From positions 1 to 39,338 of IMG/VR virus record IMGVR_UViG_3300042564_000462: a stretch of DNA of 39,338 bases, one strand, 5' to 3'. Made by a program: the position numbers and the translations under genes. This document shows positions 24,712 through 30,239 of the stretch, piece by piece. The DNA is from a virus. The notes beneath the pieces are model-generated. The model did no database searches. It was not told the DNA's origin and was given only the letters and a program-made list of their open reading frames with translations. Each line of letters begins with the position of its first letter. The first letter of the stretch is position 1.

Positions 24712-25013
24712 TACTTGTTCATTCCTCTCAAGAACCCTGAAGTCCAGGGCTGCTCAATCTTGATGTTGTATTTCTTTCTCCATTGACGGCGTTCATAGAC
24801 TGACATGCCACCCCAGAACCCCCACTCTTCGTGCTTGATACCCCAGTCTCTACACTTTTCTAGGACATCACAGTTTGCACAGACTTTCCTCAGCTGTGGA
24901 TAAACATTGGTCTTTGCCCATGCGTTATCTTCATTGTCTTCCCCTACTGGATAGAAGAAGTTAGTATCCATACCATCACATGCTGGTGTTTCATTCTCAT
25001 TAATTTGAAACAT
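24711..25013 (-). CDS. WhiB-family iron-sulfur transcription regulator
   Basis: 100 residues. The four cluster Cys are at 12, 45, 48 and 54 (C-x2-C-x5-C), followed by W57, HE and GFWGG (G65-G69) and a basic tail ERRQWRKKYNIK. This is the diagnostic WhiB layout, found only in Actinobacteria and their phages. WhiB proteins bind the host sigma factor region 4 and reprogram promoters. An ATG at 25022 is possible, but AGGAG sits directly against it; 9 bases separate AGGAG from the ATG at 25013, so I prefer the latter. Confidence 0.93.
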   Translation of the reverse strand: MFQINENETPACDGMDTNFFYPVGEDNEDNAWAKTNVYPQLRKVCANCDVLEKCRDWGIKHEEWGFWGGMSVYERRQWRKKYNIKIEQPWTSGFLRGMNK

Positions 25014-25191
25014 CAAACACATCTCCTGTGTGTGGATCGTACCTACATGTAGTTAAACTTTTGAACCACATACATTCACCTTCCATTACTACTTCGTTAA
25101 TCTTTTGTAAATACTCTAATGTATCTGGACTTATTAATACATCAGCTCTGAATCCATCAATAGCAAAGTGATCTTCTGTTAGCTCTACCAT
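25000..25191 (-). CDS. Small early protein, 63 aa
   Basis: Function not recognised. MVELTEDHFAIDGFRADVLISPDTLEYLQKINEVV is probably a beta-alpha unit; the end is CMWFKSLTTCRYDPHTGDVFD. Two Cys, no clear metal site. It starts inside the end of the 167-residue gene (7-base overlap), and its own 3' end overlaps the WhiB start by 14 bases and supplies that gene's ribosome site. Confidence 0.6.
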   Translation of the reverse strand: MVELTEDHFAIDGFRADVLISPDTLEYLQKINEVVMEGECMWFKSLTTCRYDPHTGDVFDVSN

Positions 25192-25688
25192 GATGCTTGA
25201 TACTCAATGTCGTAGTCCCATTTGTTTTCTTCTGTGATCTCATCAAGCAATTCAGTTAGTTGCTTGTGTGTTTCTTCAATGTCATGCCAGTACCACTCAT
25301 CAATGTCAGTAGATCCAAAGAAGAATCCTGATGCTGGTGGTAGTAACTCAAGAGCTAACTCAGTTGATCTGCTATCAAGCAGCACTCCACATCTATTATG
25401 TAGTGCAACTAAGTTCTCTCTAGTTACTGGTATAACTTGGCAAGTATCTTCACCACCTGCTAGTGTATCTACAAACCATGAATGAATTTGATTAGACTTA
25501 CGCCAATAGATAGCAGTCCACTCTACTGATACTGATGATGCTATGTTATCTTTTACTTTGATACCTGCAGCTTCAACGATGTCATTATACCTAGGGTTCT
25601 CTGCAAAGCTTACTCGATTGTTGTAATCTTTACGAGATATCTGGCTACCAATACGTTCACTTACATTTAGGTACATATCAAGACCCAT
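25185..25688 (-). CDS. Conserved phage protein of unknown function, 167 aa
   Basis: Begins MGLDMYLNVSER, and carries SVEWTAIYWRKSNQIHSWFVD and SGFFFGSTDIDEWYWHDIEETHKQL. This series (MGLDMYL, YWRKxNxIHxWFV, FFFGS) recurs in many phages and some bacterial genomes, but no activity is known to me. Invariant-looking His, Trp and Asp would suit a ligand-binding site. Located in the early operon between DUF932 and WhiB; the 11-base overlap with the DUF932 gene indicates co-translation. Confidence 0.8.
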   Translation of the reverse strand: MGLDMYLNVSERIGSQISRKDYNNRVSFAENPRYNDIVEAAGIKVKDNIASSVSVEWTAIYWRKSNQIHSWFVDTLAGGEDTCQVIPVTRENLVALHNRCGVLLDSRSTELALELLPPASGFFFGSTDIDEWYWHDIEETHKQLTELLDEITEENKWDYDIEYQASW

Positions 25689-26658
25689 TGCTTACTCCTA
25701 ATAGTTGTAGGGCACGTGACTTCACGGCAATGTCTGTGCCGAGAATCATCTTGCCTGCTTGTTTTTTATAGTCTTTACTGAAGTGATCGGTTGCTTCTAC
25801 GATAGCTTGAAACGCACCGAACTTAGTGTTCTTAATGTTGTGTTGCGTGTCTGTCTCACCAATCCATACGTTCAATGCACTAGCTCTGTTACGTTCTACT
25901 CTTGTCTTAGATGTACGTTCACCTGCACTGAGCATCTCGTATGGTGAGAACTCAATCTTGCTAGGCAGTGGGTACACTCGCTTAACAAAGTTCTTGAACT
26001 CTTCGTTACTGAATTCAATTGAACGTAGGTATGACGATACTGTTGCATACTTCTGAACATCTTCGTTCATAATTCTAAATGCTTTTCGGATATCATCTGG
26101 GTTGATACTGCTGTTAGGGCTGTGCTTAACACGGTAGTAAATACCTTTAGCTTTACCACTCATCATTGCAGCATTGATCTGATTGGTACATCCAATACGA
26201 TTGACAACTGGTGTCATTTGGAATGGCATACTACCATCGTGTGATGTACGTGCAATTACATATGCATTATGTGGATCGTCACCTACTGTTACGTTAGCTG
26301 GTAGTTCAATGGTTGCCCATACTACATTGCCACCTTTGAGTTCACCTGCTGCACCATAACGTGCATCACTGTTGTTAACGATGTCGTCAAGGCATGAGAA
26401 GATCTCATCATTCTGTAGTACTTTGTATCGTGAACCTACTATTGCTAGTGGTGTAGGGTCTGTCTCAGTCCACCCCGTATTAGTCCACTTAACTGTTGCA
26501 TATCTATCTGGTACTTCAAGTGGATCAGTCTCATTAATAAATACATTTTCTAATGTAACCTTCCAGTCAAGTCCAGCCTTTACCATTAGGTCATGTGCTG
26601 AGTTAACTTCGTACTCACTATGCGTACCAATTACTGTGTAAGGATCTCGTCTAGTCAT
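25678..26658 (-). CDS. DUF932 phage/plasmid-like protein (TIGR03299-type)
   Basis: 326 residues. YATVKWTNTGWTETDPTPLAIVGSRYKVLQNDEIF, then GNVVWATIELP, TSHDGSMPFQMTPVVNRIGCTNQIN and VKHSPNSS match DUF932, a widespread phage and plasmid protein family without an assigned enzymatic activity. The length is typical. It lies at the centre of the early operon, with 8- and 11-base overlaps at its ends. The family is often encoded near ssDNA-related genes, and a role in DNA maintenance is suspected, but that is inference. Confidence 0.85.
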   Translation of the reverse strand: MTRRDPYTVIGTHSEYEVNSAHDLMVKAGLDWKVTLENVFINETDPLEVPDRYATVKWTNTGWTETDPTPLAIVGSRYKVLQNDEIFSCLDDIVNNSDARYGAAGELKGGNVVWATIELPANVTVGDDPHNAYVIARTSHDGSMPFQMTPVVNRIGCTNQINAAMMSGKAKGIYYRVKHSPNSSINPDDIRKAFRIMNEDVQKYATVSSYLRSIEFSNEEFKNFVKRVYPLPSKIEFSPYEMLSAGERTSKTRVERNRASALNVWIGETDTQHNIKNTKFGAFQAIVEATDHFSKDYKKQAGKMILGTDIAVKSRALQLLGVSNGS

Positions 26659-26968
26659 TCTGTTCCTCTATCATCTCTGCGAATGCAGCATCTATATCTA
26701 CTGCGTTTACTTCTTGTATAATTAATTCATCTATTGCTTCTTCAGCGTAATCAAATGCACTAGCTAGTAGCAGTATTGCTAGCTGCTTGGCATCTTCCAT
26801 CGCTTTTGTTCTATCATTGCGCTCTAGTCGTTTATAGATTTGGTATAACGCTTGAAGAAAATCAAGTGCCACCTTATCCGTTACGGCTATACCTACAATC
26901 TCTGGGTATCCTTCTCGTTCATACCAATCAAACGGGTCGTTAAACCACGGCTCGTCTTTGATGCTCAT
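26651..26968 (-). CDS. Small acidic helical protein, 105 aa
   Basis: Function not recognised. Starts MSIKDEPWFNDPFDWYE and is otherwise alpha-helical, with a hydrophobic LAILLLASAFDYAEEAIDELI segment too polar to be a membrane span. Strongly acidic overall. Stop-start overlaps with both neighbours (8 bases with DUF932, 1 base with the 133-residue gene). It might be a small inhibitor or partner protein, but this is unsupported. Confidence 0.6.
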   Translation of the reverse strand: MSIKDEPWFNDPFDWYEREGYPEIVGIAVTDKVALDFLQALYQIYKRLERNDRTKAMEDAKQLAILLLASAFDYAEEAIDELIIQEVNAVDIDAAFAEMIEEQND

Positions 26969-27369
26969 TAAATCTCCTGTGCTTCTGTGCTTATAATCTC
27001 TTCGTGCTTAGTGTCCCAATCATCTTCATCTATTTTTTCTACTAACTCTTCTGTACTGTATGCTTCATCAGCTTGATCTTCTGCGTCATCATCATTACGT
27101 GCTGTTACTTGTACTGTTACTGTTGCTCTTTGAAGGCGTTCAATAGTGTATGTAACTGCCCATTCTCTACGCATTAATGGGATTTCAAAGAACTTAAGAC
27201 TTCTATTTGTTTGTTCAGCCCAGTCATCATATTCACTGCACCAATCCATCTCTCTTGCTTTATCATAGATAGCATTGGTAATACGATAGCCATCTTCCAT
27301 TACTTCATTGATCTTGTTAGTAACTTCTTGCTGTGTGTAGTACTGCGTACCACTGCTTGTCTTAATCAT
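26968..27369 (-). CDS. Unknown early protein, 133 aa
   Basis: Function not recognised. MIKTSSGTQYYTQQEVTNKINEVMEDGYRITNAIYDKA is helical, then RREWAVTYTIERLQRATVTVQVTARNDDDAEDQADEA is a beta segment followed by an acidic stretch. No Cys cluster, no membrane span. It overlaps the 77-residue gene by 8 bases. The beta segment plus acidic tail recalls single-strand-binding or phage inhibitor proteins, but no real match is seen. Confidence 0.6.
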   Translation of the reverse strand: MIKTSSGTQYYTQQEVTNKINEVMEDGYRITNAIYDKAREMDWCSEYDDWAEQTNRSLKFFEIPLMRREWAVTYTIERLQRATVTVQVTARNDDDAEDQADEAYSTEELVEKIDEDDWDTKHEEIISTEAQEI

Positions 27370-27595
27370 TTGTTACCTCTGATTCTGCTATGACTTCAAT
27401 CAGTTTTTCTTTATGCTTACTAGATAGACTGCGCGGAACTATGCCTGCTTTTAATTTATATCTATTAAGTAACTCTGTGAATTCTTCTTTATGAATTTCT
27501 CTTAACTCTTTACTTGCATCATAGTGACAGCGTAATGCTCTCTTTGCGTACTCTTTTTCTTTATGAGTTTTTGTTACTGTTTGTAACTTAGTCAT
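27362..27595 (-). CDS. Small basic helical protein, 77 aa
   Basis: Function not recognised. Lys/Glu-rich, almost entirely helical: AKRALRCHYDASKELREIHKEEFTELLNRYKLKAG, then SLSSKHKEKLIEVIAESEV. It could bind nucleic acid through its basic face. Starts 8 bases inside the upstream gene and overlaps the next by 8 bases. Confidence 0.6.
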   Translation of the reverse strand: MTKLQTVTKTHKEKEYAKRALRCHYDASKELREIHKEEFTELLNRYKLKAGIVPRSLSSKHKEKLIEVIAESEVTND

Positions 27596-28148
27596 TGAGG
27601 TGACCTACTGGATCTGTTGTGTGATGGAATGTAACTGCTTGTAGTGATGAGTAGAAGATACGTGGTGGGATGTTGTGGTCACGTGCCATCTTTAATAGTC
27701 CCAATAAGCTGGCTGTGCAGCCTAGTGTTTCTGCTTCATGTAGCAAATCATCTACTAGCTTTAGTTCGTATTCAATGTTATCTTCTTCATCAGCTTCTTC
27801 TGCCATACCTGCGTGACATAGCATAAAGGCAGCTAAGATCATTGATGAGTAACCAATTGCTTCTGCTTCCATCAACTCATCGTCAACCATAGCTTGGCTA
27901 ATAGTTGTAAATGATTTCATAATGTCTACTCGAATGTTGAATGGTGCATCACTGAAGTACTTAAGTACACCGTCACGTACCTTGATGTTGGTTGTTGCTA
28001 GGTGGATTAGCTCAAGCTCTTCGGTACTTAGCTGATCATAGTTAGCATCCTCATCTAATAGGAAAGCCATCATCTTGTATACATCTTGAACAATTGCTAG
28101 ATGTTCTGGGGTAATTGCACCTAGGTCTATCTCTTTTGTTGTACTCAC
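27588..28148 (-). CDS. Helical acidic early protein, 186 aa
   Basis: Function not recognised. I place the start at GTG 28148: an AGAGGA ribosome site lies 8 bases upstream and the overlap with the preceding gene is 4 bases (GTGA). A longer in-frame ORF to 28241 exists but runs through the zinc-ribbon gene. The product is alpha-helical and acidic, with ITPEHLAIVQDVYKMMAFLLDE, ELELIHLATTNIKVRDGVLKYF, and a C-terminal ARDHNIPPRIFYSSLQAVTFHH. No motif or membrane segment is evident. Confidence 0.65.
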   Translation of the reverse strand: MSTTKEIDLGAITPEHLAIVQDVYKMMAFLLDEDANYDQLSTEELELIHLATTNIKVRDGVLKYFSDAPFNIRVDIMKSFTTISQAMVDDELMEAEAIGYSSMILAAFMLCHAGMAEEADEEDNIEYELKLVDDLLHEAETLGCTASLLGLLKMARDHNIPPRIFYSSLQAVTFHHTTDPVGHLND

Positions 28149-28324
28149 TTGCTGTTCCTCTCGGTTGTTATTTCTATTTCTCCACATGTAATACATGCAA
28201 AGTCTGGACAGTCTTTCTTGTATCTTGCACAAACAATCCATCTATAAGTGTTGTCTTCTCCACAGCTACTACACTCTGGACTATAGATATGATTGCACTT
28301 AGTAAGCGCATTGTTATCTACCAA
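28145..28324 (-). CDS. Zinc-ribbon-type protein, 59 aa (probable TTG start)
   Basis: Reading frame LVDNNALTKCNHIYSPECSS, then CGEDNTYRWIVCARYKKDCP, ending ACITCGEIEITTERNSK. Cys are at 10, 18, 21, 32, 39, 44 and 47, with two CxxC pairs, so one or two zinc ribbons are likely. No ATG or GTG is in frame before the Cys cluster; the only candidate is TTG at 28324, with no strong ribosome site. The end overlaps the next gene by four bases (GTGA), and Cys spacing and coupling make it convincing despite the start. It lies directly downstream of the SSB terminator hairpin. Confidence 0.55.
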   Translation of the reverse strand: MVDNNALTKCNHIYSPECSSCGEDNTYRWIVCARYKKDCPDFACITCGEIEITTERNSK

Positions 28325-28361
28325 CTTAGTAAACGCCTAACTCTCTACTGTTTCGGAAAGA

Positions 28362-28397
28362 GAGAGAGGTGCAGGGCGAATGCCCCACACCTCTCTC
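28362..28397 (-). terminator. Strong hairpin after the SSB-like gene
   Basis: GAGAGAGGTG (28362-28371) pairs fully with CACCTCTCTC (28388-28397), and GGGC with GCCC inside, around a GAAT tetraloop. On the minus strand, TCTCTTTCC follows, a weak U tract. It begins 7 bases after the SSB stop, so it probably attenuates or ends SSB transcripts. Confidence 0.75.
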
Positions 28398-28404
28398 GAT
28401 TGAA

Positions 28405-28731
28405 CTAGACTTCTGCTAGTTCTACGGACTTGATAAGTACACGGGTAAGCGGTGGCTTGCGGTCACTCAACTCAACTCCCTGACGAACATCGAACTTGGT
28501 GTCTAATTCACCTACGATATTCACTACTGGTGTAAAGCCGTTACCGTCTTGCATTTCGCGCAGTCCTCGCAGTGTGCTTGCAATGCTTTCGTCAAAGCAG
28601 GCTACTGGGATTGTGAACTTTGCTCGTTCGTTACCAACCTTCTGGGTCAACTGACCCACGATCATCAAGCCGTACTGATCGAACTCCTTGATGTTCTTCA
28701 ACTTACCTGTCACTGTTAGTTCGTTGTTCAT
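28405..28731 (-). CDS. SSB-like single-stranded DNA-binding protein, 108 aa
   Basis: Small all-beta protein, likely an OB fold: LTVTGKLKNIKEFDQYGLMIVGQLTQKVGNERAKFTIPVACFDESI, then TPVVNIVGELDTKFDVRQGVELSDRKPPLTRVLIKSVEL. Length fits phage SSBs that lack a long acidic tail. No enzyme motif. A good ribosome site (AAGGAG) precedes the ATG. Hairpins lie on both sides of the gene. Binding to single-stranded DNA is inferred from fold pattern and the replication context. Confidence 0.6.
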   Translation of the reverse strand: MNNELTVTGKLKNIKEFDQYGLMIVGQLTQKVGNERAKFTIPVACFDESIASTLRGLREMQDGNGFTPVVNIVGELDTKFDVRQGVELSDRKPPLTRVLIKSVELAEV

Positions 28732-28755
28732 CCTTGCTCCTTTTATCTGTTGAGT

Positions 28756-28789
28756 GGCTTACGCCCCCCACAAAGTGGGGGCGTAAGCC
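28756..28789. terminator. Very stable hairpin between the 199-residue and SSB-like genes
   Basis: GGCTTACGCCCCC(C)AC pairs with GTGGGGGCGTAAGCC, a stem of 15 bp with one bulged C and an AAA loop. On the plus strand ATTTTTATTT follows, so the U tract is antisense to the operon. On the operon strand no U tract follows; there it may block 3'-exonucleases or mark an RNA cut site, or it stops antisense transcription. Confidence 0.7.
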
Positions 28790-28794
28790 TATTT

Positions 28795-29394
28795 TTATTT
28801 GGATACTAAAACTCTGTCGCAGTTCTGACATAGTTCTAGTCGTGATGGTGTGTAGAGATTGCATTCACTGCACACCGTGTTGAGGCGAGTGAAGTATTGC
28901 TGGTCACTCTCTATGTAGCGAAGACCTGGCAACCCCATAAAGAAGTTCTCTGTGGGTCTGTCAGCCATTGAGTTCCAGTCTTGCTTGAATTCGTGACGTT
29001 CCTCGTCTTGTTCCTCAAGCACTGGTACGTGCCTGCAGGTAGGGTCGAAGCAGTCTGCTTCTTTGAGTCCACACATAGCTTTTGTGCCAGAGATTACGTA
29101 GATCTTGCGACCTGTGTGTTGGACTGGAGATACCCAGTCGTGTCCTGATACAGGCTCAGTCTCTGTTGAGATAGTGCCTGCTCGTGACTCTGAGCGATCA
29201 CCAAAGACATAGTCCGTGGTGTCGTGTCCGTACTTGGTTTGTACGTCAACCCAGTCTTCGTCTTCTGTGTCTAAGTCATCGTCATTTACTAGCGACTTGA
29301 CTGCAACGACACGGTCAAAGAGACCTGCTTGCTTGAGTACGTCTAAGATGCTGGATAGCTTCTCGTCGTCCCCGTAGGTACTTAAGTCAGTCAT
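28795..29394 (-). CDS. Unknown early protein with Cys clusters, 199 aa
   Basis: Function not recognised. Residues 1-90 are acidic and Ser/Thr-rich (NDDDLDTEDEDWVD). About residues 105-120 contain CGLKEADCFDPTC, and the C-terminal end has CSECNLYTPSRLELCQNC, two CxxC pairs that form a likely zinc ribbon. RHVPVLEEQDEERHEF gives an acidic middle. It is the second gene of the leftward operon, bracketed by the hairpins at 28756-28789 and 29444-29474. A DNA-binding or transcription role is plausible from the zinc ribbon only. Confidence 0.65.
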   Translation of the reverse strand: MTDLSTYGDDEKLSSILDVLKQAGLFDRVVAVKSLVNDDDLDTEDEDWVDVQTKYGHDTTDYVFGDRSESRAGTISTETEPVSGHDWVSPVQHTGRKIYVISGTKAMCGLKEADCFDPTCRHVPVLEEQDEERHEFKQDWNSMADRPTENFFMGLPGLRYIESDQQYFTRLNTVCSECNLYTPSRLELCQNCDRVLVSK

Positions 29395-29443
29395 TATTTA
29401 CTCCTGTTCTGTGACTGATTGGATCCACCTAGAATCCATAGCA

Positions 29444-29474
29444 ACGACCACACCACGCAGAGCGGGGTGGTCGT
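29444..29474. terminator. Hairpin between the first and second early genes
   Basis: ACGACCAC (29444-29451) pairs fully with GTGGTCGT (29467-29474) around a 15-base loop. It begins 12 bases after the stop of the 65-residue gene on the minus strand. No U tract follows on either strand. It may stabilise or separate the flanking early transcripts. Confidence 0.55.
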
Positions 29475-29485
29475 CACTAAAGAAC

Positions 29486-29683
29486 CTAGAAAGGTGGTTC
29501 CCAACGCTCTACGTCATAACGTAGGTCGTGGACTTGTTGGGATAATCTGTAGTTATCTTGAGATACTTCTACTATCTGTTGAACGTAATCGTTACATTCA
29601 TCGTTAAGGCGCATCACTTTGAAGACAAGCAGGGTGATGATGATGGTTAATAGAAGGTCGAACCCATTGATTGTTGATAGCAT
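29486..29683 (-). CDS. Membrane-anchored coiled-coil peptide, 65 aa
   Basis: First gene of the leftward operon. Residues about 8-24 (FDLLLTIIITLLVFKVM) form one membrane segment; about 27-60 (NDECNDYVQQIVEVSQDNYRLSQQVHDLRYDVERW) is a coiled coil. A ribosome site (AGGAAC) precedes the ATG. Small one-span plus coiled-coil proteins expressed first in infection may act on host membranes or exclude other phages; a lysis spanin is unlikely at this position. Confidence 0.6.
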   Translation of the reverse strand: MLSTINGFDLLLTIIITLLVFKVMRLNDECNDYVQQIVEVSQDNYRLSQQVHDLRYDVERWEPPF

Positions 29684-29801
29684 TGTAGTTCCTTTCTGGT
29701 TGACATTAACTACAAACTACCTAGCAAGCTTTGCTTGCTTATCTCTTTAGGGGGGCTAATAGTCTGGATAAGACAGTCAACAGTACAAACAGTCGAGGTC
29801 T

Positions 29802-29830
29802 TTGTCTTTAAACTAAACCATAGTTATAAT
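29802..29830 (+). promoter_or_regulatory. Sigma-70-type promoter candidate, rightward
   Basis: TTGTCT (29802-29807), 17 bases, then a perfect TATAAT (29825-29830). The spacing is ideal and the -35 matches four of six consensus bases. It would transcribe rightward through the repeat region, either into the late operon or, if the terminator at 30164-30186 works, as a non-coding RNA of roughly 330 bases. Confidence 0.45.
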
Positions 29831-29871
29831 TACCTCCCCCCAGGTAGTCTCTGAGCTGGTAGGGGGGGACA

Positions 29872-29918
29872 AGCGGAGCGAAATGAAGGAGCGATAGCGA
29901 CTGAATGTAGCGGAGCGA
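29872..29918 (+). repeat. AGCGGAGCGA direct repeats
   Basis: AGCGGAGCGA occurs at 29872-29881 and 29909-29918; the core GAGCGA recurs at 29889-29894 within GGAGCGATAGCGA. The cluster follows a G/C-tract hairpin and a TATAAT promoter candidate, inside non-coding DNA. It could bind a protein or form part of a transcript; function not known. Confidence 0.5.
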
Positions 29919-30041
29919 GAAGGATAACGTAACTGTAGACTTGACCCCCAGTTGTTAATCTCGTACGGAAGTAATACTGTAGAGTCTGTAATAATTTATA
30001 GTTAGTTGTTTGCCCGTAGTATTATCTATTTGTTTTGTTTA

Positions 30042-30104
30042 TAACAATCTATGTGATTTAGGTAACAATCTGATAACAGAGCGTTACAAGTGTTCTGTAA
30101 CAGG
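30042..30104 (+). repeat. TAACA repeat array
   Basis: TAACAATCT occurs at 30042-30050 and 30063-30071, TAACAGA at 30074-30080 and TAACAGG at 30098-30104. The last overlaps the inverted repeat GTTACA (30083-30088) / TGTAAC (30096-30101). Four similar short units in 63 bases of AT-rich DNA suggest an operator or an iteron-like origin element. Confidence 0.45.
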
Positions 30105-30163
30105 GTTAGTATTAGTAGAGGTTATAAGTAAAGCAAGCTTGTCTTATGGCTTGCCAGTTAATT

Positions 30164-30186
30164 GCAACCCCCTTTGGAGGGGTTGC
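30164..30186 (+). terminator. Terminator just upstream of the terminase gene
   Basis: GCAACCCC (30164-30171) pairs fully with GGGGTTGC (30179-30186) around a 7-base loop, followed by TTACTATTACTATTATT on the plus strand. It lies 54 bases before the terminase ATG. If functional rightward, it would stop RNA started at the 29802-29830 promoter before the terminase unless antiterminated. Confidence 0.6.
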
Positions 30187-30239
30187 TTACTATTACTATT
30201 ATTAATAGTAATACTATTATTAGAATAATTAGGTTTATT

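Larger units (their letters stand above)
29684..30239. other. Gene-free divergent control region, 556 bases
   Basis: The leftward early and rightward late operons diverge here; no convincing gene is seen. Contents: hairpin AGCAAGC/GCTTGCT (29723-29739); G6 at 29750-29755, C6 at 29836-29841, G7 at 29862-29868 and C5 at 29946-29950; promoter-like site (29802-29830); GAGCGA repeats (29872-29918); TAACA repeats (30042-30104); terminator (30164-30186); AT palindrome TATTACTAT/ATAGTAATA (30191-30213). The leftward promoter could not be fixed. It is the best candidate for a replication origin or main operator. Confidence 0.7.

Noticed and set aside
28149-28241. Extended N-terminus of the 186-residue protein
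   Set aside because: It would overlap nearly all the Cys-rich zinc-ribbon frame; a GTG with a good ribosome site at 28148 gives normal spacing.
30010-30228. 72-residue plus-strand ORF
   Set aside because: Low-complexity Leu/Ile translation of repeats and the terminator; no ribosome site or neighbour coupling.
30162-30239. Longer N-terminus of the terminase (ATG 30162)
   Set aside because: The added residues would be encoded by a terminator hairpin and an AT palindrome; the ATG at 30240 begins the recognisable protein.
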